From contig JASHQZ010000041.1 in assembly GCA_030038835.1 (NCBI GenBank), positions 1 through 34,731 of the forward strand: a stretch of 34,731 nt of DNA, given 5' to 3'. A program made the translations under genes and the position numbers. Of this stretch, positions 26,360 to 34,730 are shown one piece after another; position 1 is the first letter of the stretch; each line of letters opens with the position of its first letter. This DNA is from a candidate division FCPU426 bacterium. Lineage in GTDB: Bacteria; Oederibacteriota; Muellerivitia; Muellerivitales; Muellerivitaceae. The notes under the pieces are model-generated. The model saw nothing but the letters and a program-made list of their open reading frames with translations, was not told the origin of the DNA and did not search any database.

Positions 26360-28234
26360 ATGAAAAAAAACTCTTACTATTTCAGGGGCAGTATCTTGGC
26401 TGAACTGGTCAGCCGCACCCTCTTCGTAGGGATCGTCATTCTTTTTGTTTACGGGGGCTTCGCCTATTACGTTTCTAAACGCACTTTCGACGCAGAATTG
26501 GGAGACCGGCTGGTAGCCATTGCCCGTCTTTCAGCGGGCCAAACCAAAGCCGAGTGGCTGCCCTATTTAAACGGCAAGGGCGAACTCTACGGGAAATTCC
26601 TCGAATTCCTCGCAGATAAAAAAACCGAAAGTCAGGCGCGGAATCTTTTCATCTTGGACCCGGATGGCCGGGTGTTGGTGGATGCCAACGGCCAATACGA
26701 TTTTAAGGAAAATAACTGGTTGCGGGACCTGGACGGGGAGCCGTTCCTTCGGGCGAAAAACGGGTTCCCCGACGCCTCCATCCTGTTCCCGGAAAGTGAC
26801 GGGGGCATCTACAAGATCGGCTATGCGCCCATTTACAGGGGCCGGAAAGTAATTGCCATCCTGGGCGTGGAAGCCAGCGCCAAATTTATTTCCGGCCTCA
26901 ACCAGTTCGCCAGGGTACTTTTCAGTTTCGGACTCCTTTGCCTCCTGCTGATGGGGGGACTTCTTTTTGCTTTCGGGAGGCGGTTCATATCGCCCATTGA
27001 GGAAATGGCCTGGGCGTCCCAAAAGGTGGCGGAAGGGGATTTCAGCCAGCGTGTTTCCGTGACTTCCTCGAATGAGCTGGGCGCCTTGGCCCAGGCCTTT
27101 AACGAGATGACACGCCGGCTGCAAAGCCACAACGAATACATATTGGAAAGCATGTCCAATGGCCTGTTGGTGATGGATCGGGACGGATTTGTGACCACCT
27201 TCAACCAAGCGGCCTCCCGTATCCTTGAGATTGCCCAAGAAAAAACCCTCCATCGTCATTTTGAAGCGGTCTTTTCCAAGTACCCCCCTTTTTTAAGCGC
27301 CCTCCAGTTGATCTATTCCGGCCGTCGGCATTTGGAAAACGTGGAAATCAACCTTTCCGAAGAGGCGCCCAAATTCATCCGGTTGCGGAGCGCGCCCCTC
27401 TTGGGTCCGGATTCCCAGGAGCTGGGGATCGAGGTCCTTTTTACCGATGAGACGCAGCTGCGGAAGCTGCAGGACCAGATCAAAACTTCAGAAAAAATGG
27501 CCACTATTGGGGAGTTGGCTGCCGGTATCGCCCACGAGATACGTAATCCCTTGGGAGCGATGAAAGGATTCACGGAAATCCTGCAAAAGAAGCTGACCCG
27601 GCAGCCCGAGGCCCAGGAAATGGTGTCCGATATCGCCTCGGAGATCGAGATTTTAAACAAGATAGTGACCAATTTCCTGGTCTTCGCCAAACCCACCGCG
27701 GTCGAGCCCCAGGAAACTGAATTGTCCGAAGTGGTTCAAGGAGTCCTGCCCTTAGTGGAGAAGGAAGCCGAAACAAAAAAAATTAATGTTTCCTTTGAAA
27801 CCCAGGCCGGAATTTGGACGTGCATCGATGTGGAACAATTCAGGCGTGCAGTCTTGAACTTGGCCCTCAACGCAGTCCAGGCCACGCCACCGGGCCGCAG
27901 CATCACACTGGGCATTCGGGGTTTTTCCCGCATGGGATTGATGCGTTTTTTGGGGGAAAAGGGATTCGACGAACTCTCCCCCGTTGAAACGGAGGGGCAG
28001 TGGGCGGCCTTGTGGGTACTGGATGAGGGCCCGGGCATCGCACTAGAAAACATGAGAAAGCTTTTTACGCCCTTTTTTACGACCAAAACCGAGGGATTTG
28101 GACTGGGTCTGTCGATTACGAAAAAAATCGTGGAATCCATGGGGGGGAACGTGGCAGCGGCCAACCGCCGCGAGGGCGGAGCCATGTTTTTAATCCTTTT
28201 GCCGGCCATTGATAAGAAAAGGGAGGCTGCTTGA
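26360..28234 (+). CDS. Membrane sensor histidine kinase (NtrB-like output, HAMP and PAS)
   Basis: The 624-residue protein has membrane segment 1 (~18-38), an extracytoplasmic sensor of about 140 residues, and membrane segment 2 (FGLLCLLLMGGLLFAFG). HAMP follows (ISPIEEMAWASQKVAEGDF), then a PAS-like region (ESMSNGLLVMDRDGFVTTFN). HisKA has the phosphorylated His392 in AAGIAHEIRNPLGAMKG. The HATPase domain has the N-box (NLALNAVQATP), DEGPGIA and GFGLGLSITKKI. The sensor resembles a Cache-like extracytoplasmic domain (IYKIGYAPIYRGRKVIAILGVE), but the ligand is unknown. Its stop overlaps the start of the response regulator, so the two form a cognate pair. Confidence 0.93.
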   Translation: MKKNSYYFRGSILAELVSRTLFVGIVILFVYGGFAYYVSKRTFDAELGDRLVAIARLSAGQTKAEWLPYLNGKGELYGKFLEFLADKKTESQARNLFILDPDGRVLVDANGQYDFKENNWLRDLDGEPFLRAKNGFPDASILFPESDGGIYKIGYAPIYRGRKVIAILGVEASAKFISGLNQFARVLFSFGLLCLLLMGGLLFAFGRRFISPIEEMAWASQKVAEGDFSQRVSVTSSNELGALAQAFNEMTRRLQSHNEYILESMSNGLLVMDRDGFVTTFNQAASRILEIAQEKTLHRHFEAVFSKYPPFLSALQLIYSGRRHLENVEINLSEEAPKFIRLRSAPLLGPDSQELGIEVLFTDETQLRKLQDQIKTSEKMATIGELAAGIAHEIRNPLGAMKGFTEILQKKLTRQPEAQEMVSDIASEIEILNKIVTNFLVFAKPTAVEPQETELSEVVQGVLPLVEKEAETKKINVSFETQAGIWTCIDVEQFRRAVLNLALNAVQATPPGRSITLGIRGFSRMGLMRFLGEKGFDELSPVETEGQWAALWVLDEGPGIALENMRKLFTPFFTTKTEGFGLGLSITKKIVESMGGNVAAANRREGGAMFLILLPAIDKKREAA

Positions 28235-29625
28235 TGAGTACGATTTTGTTGGTGGACGACAAAAACAGCATGCGCAAGGTGCTGCGGCAGACGCTGGAAA
28301 GCGACCAAAAAACTATCCTGGAGGCCGAGGATGGGGAAAAGGCCCTGGAAATCATAAAGACCAAGCACGTAGACGTGGTCATGACCGACATCAAGATGCC
28401 GCGACTGGACGGTATGACCCTTTTGAAGATGATCAAGGAACTGGACACGGAAATCGTGGTCATCATCATGACGGCCTACGGCACCATCGAAACTGCTGTC
28501 GAGGCCATGAAACTGGGGGCTTATGATTACATCACCAAGCCCTTTTCCACTGAGCAGGTGAAGCTGACCGTGGAAAAAGCCATTGAGAGGCAGAAGCTAC
28601 TTTACGAGAACAAGTACCTGCGGGAGAAGCTCAATGACCAGTACAACTACAAGCGCATCGTGGGCAACAGCCCCGCGATGCAGCCGGTTTACGAGCTTAT
28701 CGAAAAAGTGGCTCCTACTGACACGGCCGTTTTGATTCGCGGGGAGTCGGGCACGGGCAAGGAACTGGTCGCCCATGCTATCCACTTTAACAGCCGTCGG
28801 AAGGAAAAACCTTTTATTAAGGTCAATTGCGCGGTTTTGGCGGAGGGGGTTCTGGAGAGCGAGCTTTTCGGACACGAAAAAGGTTCCTTTACCGGCGCTG
28901 CGGGTAAGCGCATCGGGCGGTTCGAGTTGGCCAACGGCGGCTCCATTTTCCTGGATGAGATCGGTGATATCAGCCTGGCCACCCAAGTGAAGCTCTTGCG
29001 CGTTCTGCAGGAGAAAGAGTTCGAAAGGGTGGGGGGGACCGAAAGCATCCGTTCGGACGTGCGGGTCATCGCGGCCACGAACAAGAACCTGGAAGAGGCC
29101 ATCAAGAAAGGGCAGTTTCGCGAAGACCTCTTCTTCCGCCTGAACGTAGTTCCGATCCACGTCCCGCCCCTGCGGGAGCGAAGGGAGGATATGGAGCGAT
29201 TAGCAATGCATTTCTTGAACCGCTACAGCTTGGAGGCCAACAAAAAAATCGCCAAGATCGACAAAAAGGCCATCGATTTGATGGCGAGATACAACTGGCC
29301 CGGAAACGTAAGGGAATTGGAGAACGCCATCCAGCGGGCTGTGGTTTTGGCCGACACCGACACCATTTATCCTTCCAACCTTCCACTGGATATCCAGACA
29401 TTCCAAAAGGACGAATACCTTCATGTCTTGAAAGAGGATGCCAGCCTTACGGAGAAGGTGGAGAACTATGAGAAAGAGCTCATCCTCAAGGCGATGGAAA
29501 AGGCCGACCACGTCCAGACCAAGGCCGCCAAACTATTGGACATCAATCGGACGGCGCTCATTTACAAATTAAAGAAATACGGCCTCCTGAGCGAAGCCGC
29601 TGAGGGAGCCGAACCGGCGGAATGA
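28234..29625 (+). CDS. NtrC-family sigma-54-dependent response regulator
   Basis: The 463-residue protein has three domains. The receiver has acidic DD at 8-9, phosphorylated Asp52 in MTDIKMPRLDG and Lys in ITKPFS. The AAA+ sigma-54 activator has Walker A GESGTGKE, the sigma-54 contact loop as GSFTGA rather than GAFTGA, Walker B GGSIFLDEIGD and an arginine-finger region FREDLFFRLNV. The C-terminus is a Fis-type HTH (VQTKAAKLLDINRTALIYKLKKYG). The track starts one codon early at TTG; the ATG at 28234 overlaps the kinase stop (TGATG) and is preceded by GGGAGG. It should activate sigma-54 promoters when phosphorylated by the kinase. The Ser variant of the loop occurs naturally in active family members. 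Confidence 0.96.
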   Translation: MSTILLVDDKNSMRKVLRQTLESDQKTILEAEDGEKALEIIKTKHVDVVMTDIKMPRLDGMTLLKMIKELDTEIVVIIMTAYGTIETAVEAMKLGAYDYITKPFSTEQVKLTVEKAIERQKLLYENKYLREKLNDQYNYKRIVGNSPAMQPVYELIEKVAPTDTAVLIRGESGTGKELVAHAIHFNSRRKEKPFIKVNCAVLAEGVLESELFGHEKGSFTGAAGKRIGRFELANGGSIFLDEIGDISLATQVKLLRVLQEKEFERVGGTESIRSDVRVIAATNKNLEEAIKKGQFREDLFFRLNVVPIHVPPLRERREDMERLAMHFLNRYSLEANKKIAKIDKKAIDLMARYNWPGNVRELENAIQRAVVLADTDTIYPSNLPLDIQTFQKDEYLHVLKEDASLTEKVENYEKELILKAMEKADHVQTKAAKLLDINRTALIYKLKKYGLLSEAAEGAEPAE

Positions 29626-29647
29626 AAAGGAAAGGAGCCTTCGGCTT

Positions 29648-30652
29648 TTGAAGAAGAAACCCGTCCCTCAAGCCTTCATTTTTTTGGCATGGATGTCGCT
29701 TTTATTGGCCTTCGCTTCAGTGATTTCCAATATGTCACAGGCCCAGACCTTGCCATCCGTTTCGGACTCGGGTGTGAGTTTAACGGACGCTCAATGGAAA
29801 AGCATTGTTACCCAGTTCGAGGGATCGGTGCTTGTCCTTTCCCAATGGCTGTCCGATACGCGGAAAAAAATGGAGGACCTGCAGGACGATATCCGGAATC
29901 TCGAGTTAAAAATCGCCCGGCTCCGGGCGGAGACCGGGGACGGGGGTGGAGTTTTTGACGAGTTCCGGTTGAAAGGCCTGTTAAACGACTTGAAGGATAA
30001 GTTGGAAAGCAACTCCGACCTACAGCACGAATGGGACCAGAAACAAAGGGAATTTGAGCAAAAAGCTCTTTCCCTCATCGCCCTCTACAACGACCGTATC
30101 GCCCAGGATTTGGAAACAGGCGAACCGTCTGTTCCACCCTCTCAGTTGAATTCCAAATTAGACGAATTGACGGTTTTGGTCCAAAAACGCAATCAAATCC
30201 AGGACCTCCTCAAGCAATACCGCGAGAAAAACAACGTTGAAAGTCCGCAGATCCCCCCTTCTTTCGGTGCTCCACAGGCTAGCGACCGTGACGGCCTCCT
30301 TTTGACATTGGATTTAATCCGGGACCGCAAGAAGAGTCTCGAGGAACAGATCGAAAAATGGTCTATCGAGGAAGAGGAAGTCAAAAATGAATTAAAACTC
30401 CAGGGAAAAATGCAGGAATTCCTGGAGGACCTCCAAAGGGACAACGAGGATTCCAGCTTTCCCCACGACAGTTTGAAACGCAACGATTTAAGCGACATGG
30501 CGGGGGATAAAGAACGCCAGCGACTGGAGGCCCGACTGGAGGACCTTCGCCAAATGACAGCCCACGGCCAAGCATCCTTGGGCCAACTTGACCAATTCAT
30601 GGATAAAGTCCAAAAACACCTGGACTCGCTTGGGAAAGGGGAGGCGAAATGA
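29648..30652 (+). CDS. Exported coiled-coil protein of unknown function
   Basis: This 334-residue protein starts at TTG with AAAGGAG 11 bases upstream. The N-terminus has three Lys then a hydrophobic core (FIFLAWMSLLLAFASVI) ending near SQAQ, a typical Sec signal peptide. The rest is almost entirely helical and charged, with heptad-like segments at about 50-95 (LQDDIRNLELKIARLRAE), 105-150, 165-200 and 225-330. No catalytic motif or known domain is recognised. It lies 22 bases after the NtrC-type gene and overlaps the following barrel gene by 4 bases, so it probably works in the periplasm with that outer-membrane protein. A sigma-54-like sequence inside its signal-peptide codons is noted in the findings. 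Confidence 0.8.
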   Translation: MKKKPVPQAFIFLAWMSLLLAFASVISNMSQAQTLPSVSDSGVSLTDAQWKSIVTQFEGSVLVLSQWLSDTRKKMEDLQDDIRNLELKIARLRAETGDGGGVFDEFRLKGLLNDLKDKLESNSDLQHEWDQKQREFEQKALSLIALYNDRIAQDLETGEPSVPPSQLNSKLDELTVLVQKRNQIQDLLKQYREKNNVESPQIPPSFGAPQASDRDGLLLTLDLIRDRKKSLEEQIEKWSIEEEEVKNELKLQGKMQEFLEDLQRDNEDSSFPHDSLKRNDLSDMAGDKERQRLEARLEDLRQMTAHGQASLGQLDQFMDKVQKHLDSLGKGEAK

Positions 30653-31725
30653 AAAGGAGATGGTTATTGTTGATTTTGATCTTGAGCCCGCGATTCGGTT
30701 GGGCCCAACAGGTTGCCAACTCGGACAGTCCACAGTTGAGCGCGAGCCTAACTCCCCTTGAGTTCGGTTACCGTTTTGGCGACAACGTATTCCAATCACC
30801 CGATCCCTCAACCCGGCTGTCGGACGAAATCTACCTGTTAAATGGGGGGGGACAAGCCCATTCCACTTGGGGTCTTATCCAAGCCGATTTGGGCTACCAT
30901 TTGGGTGTGGACCAATACCAGTATTACTCCGTCCTCAGCAGCCTGAAGGATCGGTTTGACTTTTTATTGGAGGCGGAACCGCAGGATTTCCGTTTTTACT
31001 ACAAAAAAGAGTATTTTGTCCGGGATAGCGAATACGACCAATTCAACTATTGGGACGACGATAACATGGCGGGTATTCAATGGAATCCCGCCGGGCCGTG
31101 GAACTATGAAATCGAGGGCAAATATTTCTCCCGGCAATATTACAGCGCCGCGGCGACTATCCAGACCGAAAATTTCGTGGACCAGGGAGTCTTGGCCGGC
31201 ATCGGGAGGGAAATCGACGAAAGAATATCGATCAAACTCGAAGGCAGTTACAACAACCGGCAGTTCAACCGTTGGGCGGTCACTGAAACCGCGCCCATTC
31301 CCGGAAGCCTCCAAACGGACGAAACTTGGTCGGTGCTTTTTAACGCTCATCTATACCTTGAAAATATTCTCCAGGATTTTAACTTGGAACAACAACGGAC
31401 GAATTCCAACAGCTACGGGTTTTCCAATACTGTCCAAAGCGCTTCATGGGCCGCGGTGGTGCGCCCCTCATCCTCTGTTTACCTTCAACTGTTGTTCCGG
31501 TTTTTCTCCAAGGTTTACGATGTCCAGCCCCTGACGAATTCTCTCCTCAACATTGGGTTTATCGATGAGGACAGCCAGGATTTGCTTTCGGTCAAAGCCA
31601 CATGGGATTGGGCACCCCAATGGTCGGCCAGCCTGGGAGCCAGCAGGTTCCGGAACGAATATATCCAGCCCGGTCAATATTACATCGAAGACCTGCTGAC
31701 CGCGACTGTGCAGAGGGACTTCTAG
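30649..31725 (+). CDS. Predicted outer-membrane beta-barrel protein
   Basis: This 358-residue protein has a signal peptide (MKRRWLLLILILSPRFGWAQ). The mature part is rich in alternating polar/aromatic strands (for example LGYHLGVDQYQYYSVL and FRFYYKKEYFVRDSEYDQF) and ends in ...TATVQRDF. A C-terminal Phe after alternating residues is the usual Bam recognition signal of outer-membrane barrels. No specific family is recognised; the size suits a 14-18-strand barrel. The ATG overlaps the stop of the coiled-coil gene (ATGA), indicating coupled translation. It is the last gene of the kinase-regulator-coiled-coil-barrel cluster. The beta-barrel call is inference from sequence pattern, not from a family match. 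Confidence 0.72.
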   Translation: MKRRWLLLILILSPRFGWAQQVANSDSPQLSASLTPLEFGYRFGDNVFQSPDPSTRLSDEIYLLNGGGQAHSTWGLIQADLGYHLGVDQYQYYSVLSSLKDRFDFLLEAEPQDFRFYYKKEYFVRDSEYDQFNYWDDDNMAGIQWNPAGPWNYEIEGKYFSRQYYSAAATIQTENFVDQGVLAGIGREIDERISIKLEGSYNNRQFNRWAVTETAPIPGSLQTDETWSVLFNAHLYLENILQDFNLEQQRTNSNSYGFSNTVQSASWAAVVRPSSSVYLQLLFRFFSKVYDVQPLTNSLLNIGFIDEDSQDLLSVKATWDWAPQWSASLGASRFRNEYIQPGQYYIEDLLTATVQRDF

Positions 31726-31817
31726 ATTTGATTTAGGGAAGTTCCCGATAGATCACCGCCGCTTCGAGTCCATAGAGCTTCGCAGGTAGGGCGCCGTTAC
31801 GCCGAATCGGCGGCTCG

Positions 31818-31845
31818 TTGACAAGGCTCCGACGTACTTTATATG
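31818..31845 (+). promoter_or_regulatory. Sigma-70 promoter of the gene at 31876
   Basis: A perfect TTGACA and TATATG are spaced by 16 bases. The expected start near 31852 lies after the ATGs at 31843 and 31846, which argues that the true start codon is at 31876. The 150-base gap holds nothing else recognised. Confidence 0.7.
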
Positions 31846-31875
31846 ATGAAACCCCAGAAGCAAGGAAGGCAGGAG

Positions 31876-32796
31876 ATGCGGAAGCCGGACGATGATCTAA
31901 AGATCGACATCTCGGAACTTTTCGGCGGTGACCTTTCCGGACCCTCGGAAAAGCTGGAAGAAACCGTGGATATGGGGGAAGTGCCGACGGCGATTCCCGG
32001 CCCGTTGTCCGCTTCCCCCGAGGATGAGAATCATTTCCAGGAGTGGATGAACAGCCGGAATATCGAGTTGGAAGCCAAAAGCCAGGAACTGGAAAGACGT
32101 TTCCAGGAATCATCCATAACAGATGCGGCCCCAGTCGAGACCCTTTCCAGCGGCGAATTGTTGGGGGGGGCGGCTGAGGAAGCGACGACCCCGGCCCCTG
32201 CTTCCGCATCTCCCATCGACTTTAACGCGCCCATGTCGCCGCCTTTCATGGGTCCTCCTGCCCCCGAAGCCGCGGTGGCCGGCGAATCGACCCCCTCCAC
32301 TACTCCGCCGGCCCCCGGGCCTGATCTGGAGGAATTGAAAAGGCTGCAGGCGGAACACGAGTTTTTAATGCTTTACGATGAGTTCCGAAACATCATCGCT
32401 TATGAATTGAAGGATTTGGTGGGGGAGAAAAAAACCCTCACCATGTTGGGCCGGACCGTGGAGCTTGCACGCGAAAAATTTCCTGAGGTTTTCCGCAACG
32501 CCAACTGGGATTCGGCGGGGAACTTGTTGGAGGACGGCTCGGTGGACAGCCAGCGGCTAATGGACAACAAAAAAGCCCTGGACCCCCAAAGGGCGGATGA
32601 GGTGTTGGATGCGGCTTTGGCGACTTTGTTGAAGCTCCGGCTTCAAGCGGTGGAAAAAGGCCTTGGAACGGGTTTGAAGAATAAGGTGCGCGTCCATCTC
32701 TATCAATGGATCAGCGAGAAAACGCAAAAGGCCATTCGGGAAGGGAAGAACGCCGCCCATTTGAAACGCTTAAGCTCCTACGTGGCTTCGACTTAG
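31876..32796 (+). CDS. Hypothetical protein with Pro/Ala-rich linker and helical C-terminal domain
   Basis: I do not recognise this protein of about 306 residues. It has no signal peptide. It begins with an acidic segment (DDDLKIDISELFGGDL), then a predicted helix (~55-80), then a Pro/Ala/Ser/Thr-rich disordered linker to about residue 145. A helical domain follows (LKRLQAEHEFLMLYDEFRNI ... VRVHLYQWISEKTQKAIREG). The layout suggests a cytoplasmic adaptor. The start is chosen at 31876 because AAGGAAGG lies 6 bases upstream and the promoter's expected start excludes the earlier ATGs. It stands alone: its own promoter precedes it and another follows 8 bases after its stop. Confidence 0.75.
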   Translation: MRKPDDDLKIDISELFGGDLSGPSEKLEETVDMGEVPTAIPGPLSASPEDENHFQEWMNSRNIELEAKSQELERRFQESSITDAAPVETLSSGELLGGAAEEATTPAPASASPIDFNAPMSPPFMGPPAPEAAVAGESTPSTTPPAPGPDLEELKRLQAEHEFLMLYDEFRNIIAYELKDLVGEKKTLTMLGRTVELAREKFPEVFRNANWDSAGNLLEDGSVDSQRLMDNKKALDPQRADEVLDAALATLLKLRLQAVEKGLGTGLKNKVRVHLYQWISEKTQKAIREGKNAAHLKRLSSYVAST

Positions 32797-32804
32797 GCCC
32801 CAAG

Positions 32805-32833
32805 TTGACAAGGTAAAAAAGGAAAGATAAAAT
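32805..32833 (+). promoter_or_regulatory. Near-consensus sigma-70 promoter of a structured leader or small RNA
   Basis: TTGACA and TAAAAT are separated by exactly 17 bases, 11 of 12 consensus positions. It shares TTGACAAGG with the promoter at 31818. No open reading frame starts nearby; the expected start is about 32840. Confidence 0.85.
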
Positions 32834-32838
32834 CCAGA

Positions 32839-33020
32839 AGGTTTGCCCTCGTTCTCCTTTCTAAGATCGGGCTATCCCCGATGCATTGTAAAGAGGGCGA
32901 CACAAGTTTCAGTATGGGGCCAAAGGCCCTTTTCTTAATGATGAACTGTGTGAGTTCAATTGCCGCAAGACTTTTTTAAACCTCATCTGCCGATCAGTGC
33001 AGGATGGGGTTTTTCTTTTT
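32839..33020 (+). ncRNA. Structured leader or small RNA upstream of rph (unidentified class)
   Basis: About 180 nt lie between a strong promoter and a strong terminator without a plausible ORF. Seen directly: GCCCTC (32845-32850) pairs with GAGGGC (32893-32898) around an inner hairpin ATCGGG/CCCGAT; GGGCC-AAA-GGCCC (32917-32929) is followed by TTTTC; TGAACT-gtgtg-AGTTCA (32942-32958) is a perfect hairpin; AGGTTT at the 5' end (32839-32844) is complementary to AAACCT (32978-32983), which overlaps the terminator's 5' arm. Two readings are open. It may be an attenuator or riboswitch leader of rph-rdgB, or a free RNA. The GGGCGACACA segment after a G/C hairpin, and a later TGAAC...GTTCA hairpin, loosely recall parts of 6S RNA, but this is a by-eye resemblance only. 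Confidence 0.55.
32981..33020 (+). terminator. Rho-independent terminator before rph
   Basis: CCTCATCTGC pairs with GCAGGATGGGG (one G-U pair, one bulged G) across an 8-base loop, followed by TTTTTCTTTTT. It ends 26 bases before the rph ATG, so it must either end a separate RNA or act as a regulated terminator. Confidence 0.8.
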
Positions 33021-33045
33021 AAACGGTTCGAACAAGGGGGAGCCA

Positions 33046-33744
33046 ATGACAGCCCAAATAAGGCCGATTCAATTCTTGAGGTCCTACACCCGTTACGCCG
33101 AGGGCTCGGTTTTGGTGTCCATGGGTCAGACGAAAGTCCTTTGTACCGCCTCGGTTTCCGAGGAGGTGCCGCCCTTTCTCAGGGGGAAAGGAAAGGGGTG
33201 GGTTACCGCCGAGTATTCCATGCTCCCCCGAAGCACTGCCGAGCGGACGCCGCGGGCGGCCGTGAAGGGGAAAATCGACGGACGGACCCATGAAATCCAA
33301 CGGTTGATCGGGAGGTCCCTTCGGTCGGTGGTGGACTTGGCAGTCTTGGGGGAGCGGCAAATCGTCATCGACTGCGATGTGCTTCAGGCCGACGGGGGGA
33401 CCCGTACAGCGTCCATCAACGGCGCCTATGTGGCGCTAGCTGACGCCCTGGCGGGCTTGGTCGGGAAAAAGGCCTTGGATCGGATGCCGATCCGGGAAGC
33501 GGTCGCGGCGGTCAGCGTGGGCGTTGTCCAGGGGAAGCCCGTCCTGGACTTGTGTTACGAGGAGGATTACCAAGCTGACGTTGATTTCAACGTGGTTATG
33601 ACGGCTTCGGGAAAATTCGTCGAAATCCAGGGAACTGCCGAGAAGGAACCGTTCAGCCGGAAGGAATTGGAAGAGTTATTGAAATTGGCTGAGGCGGGAA
33701 TCCGGCAGGTCCTTCGGTCTCAGGAAAAAGCTTTTCGCAAATGA
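33046..33744 (+). CDS. rph: Ribonuclease PH
   Basis: This phosphate-dependent 3'-5' exoribonuclease (232 residues) trims tRNA 3' trailers. Family motifs: [20 protein letters not shown] at the N-terminus, [26 protein letters not shown] and [19 protein letters not shown] with the phosphate-binding and catalytic residues. The track start at 33004 lies inside the terminator and encodes its T-run as Phe residues; it is an artefact. The ATG at 33046 has AAGGGGGAG upstream. The gene overlaps rdgB by 4 bases. No promoter fits in the 25 bases after the terminator, so expression probably depends on read-through from 32805 or on an upstream transcript. Confidence 0.96.
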   Translation: MTAQIRPIQFLRSYTRYAEGSVLVSMGQTKVLCTASVSEEVPPFLRGKGKGWVTAEYSMLPRSTAERTPRAAVKGKIDGRTHEIQRLIGRSLRSVVDLAVLGERQIVIDCDVLQADGGTRTASINGAYVALADALAGLVGKKALDRMPIREAVAAVSVGVVQGKPVLDLCYEEDYQADVDFNVVMTASGKFVEIQGTAEKEPFSRKELEELLKLAEAGIRQVLRSQEKAFRK

Positions 33745-34331
33745 ACCAATTGATCGTTGCCACCCATAATCGAAATAAATTCAAGGAAATGGCGGAATCC
33801 TTATCCGGAGCTGGATGGGAGGTCCTCCCGGGATACGATTTTCCGGGAATGCCCCAAGTGGAGGAGGACGGCACGACGTTGGAGGATAATTCCCTCAAAA
33901 AGGCCCGAGTCGTTTCAGAATTCACGCGGTTGCCAGCCTTGTCCGACGATACGGGATTGTTTGTGGACGCTTTGGACGGCCGACCCGGCATCTACGCGGC
34001 CCGTTTTGCCGGGGATAATTGCACCTATGAGGACAATGTCCGAAAATTACTGGGGCTGATGGCAGGTGTGCCGCAAGGGAAAAGAAGCGCGTTTTTTAGG
34101 ACCGTCATCACGTTATATTATCCCGATGGCCAGTTTTGGCAGGTGGCGGGGGAGGTCCGGGGAAACATCGTCACCGAGGCTCGAGGTCAAGAGGGATTCG
34201 GATATGATCCGGTGTTCCGTCCCTCGGGTTCTTCGAAGGTTTTCGCGGAAATGACCCTGGAGGAAAAGAACAAAATCAGCCATCGCGGCTTGGCTGTCCA
34301 AAAAGCCAGAGAATTATTGAAAGTGATTTAA
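33741..34331 (+). CDS. rdgB: XTP/dITP diphosphohydrolase (RdgB/HAM1)
   Basis: This 196-residue enzyme hydrolyses dITP, ITP and XTP to monophosphates, keeping deaminated purines out of DNA and RNA. Motifs: [14 protein letters not shown] at the N-terminus (nucleotide binding), [23 protein letters not shown] with the metal-binding acidic residues, [10 protein letters not shown] and [11 protein letters not shown]. Length is normal. It is translationally coupled to rph by an ATGA overlap, a gene pair found in many bacteria. Confidence 0.97.
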   Translation: MNQLIVATHNRNKFKEMAESLSGAGWEVLPGYDFPGMPQVEEDGTTLEDNSLKKARVVSEFTRLPALSDDTGLFVDALDGRPGIYAARFAGDNCTYEDNVRKLLGLMAGVPQGKRSAFFRTVITLYYPDGQFWQVAGEVRGNIVTEARGQEGFGYDPVFRPSGSSKVFAEMTLEEKNKISHRGLAVQKARELLKVI

Positions 34332-34358
34332 ACGTCTTAGGGATTGGGTTGTGGTGTA

Positions 34359-34487
34359 TTAGGCCTGTACGACATAGCCTTTAGGCGAAGGCGATTGGGG
34401 ACGAAAGGTCCTAACAAGTCTGATTTTCAGGTCGGGGAGTAGTGCGGCAGAAAACTGAGCTTGGGCCAATGGGTCATCCCCAGGTTA
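34359..34487 (+). other. Structured intergenic region between rdgB and tRNA-Pro
   Basis: No ORF or known RNA is recognised. TTAGGCCT (34359-34366) can pair with AGGTCCTAA (34406-34414, one bulge), enclosing GCCT/AGGC. CTGA/TCAG forms a small hairpin near 34420, and GGGGA near 34435 can pair with TCCCC near 34478. It may be tRNA leader sequence or an unidentified RNA. Confidence 0.3.
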
Positions 34488-34498
34488 GGCATTTGGGT

Positions 34499-34573
<75 letters not shown>

Positions 34574-34599
34574 AAATGGCCTAACCTTTTGGATAGAGG

Positions 34600-34616
34600 A
34601 AATCTCACCGCCTCGA
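34600..34616 (+). repeat. Duplicated 3' end of tRNA-Pro
   Basis: AAATCTCACCGCCTCGA matches AAATCTCACCGCCCCGA inside tRNA-Pro (34554-34570) at 16 of 17 positions, 46 bases downstream. See findings. Confidence 0.6.
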
Positions 34617-34653
34617 AGTCTCTTTGTTGTCGAAGGTTTGCTGTTTGTTGTTT

Positions 34654-34730
<77 letters not shown>

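Noticed and set aside
31843-31878. Longer start (ATG 31843/31846) for the hypothetical protein
   Set aside because: These ATGs overlap or follow the -10 box directly and precede the expected transcription start; ATG 31876 has a Shine-Dalgarno sequence.
32997-33293. Plus-strand ORF of 98 aa overlapping rph
   Set aside because: It is out of frame with rph, begins inside the terminator, and has no domain.
34435-34445. GGGGAGTAG resembling the yybP-ykoY (manganese) riboswitch core
   Set aside because: Only this short word matches; the rest of the consensus and a regulated downstream gene are missing.
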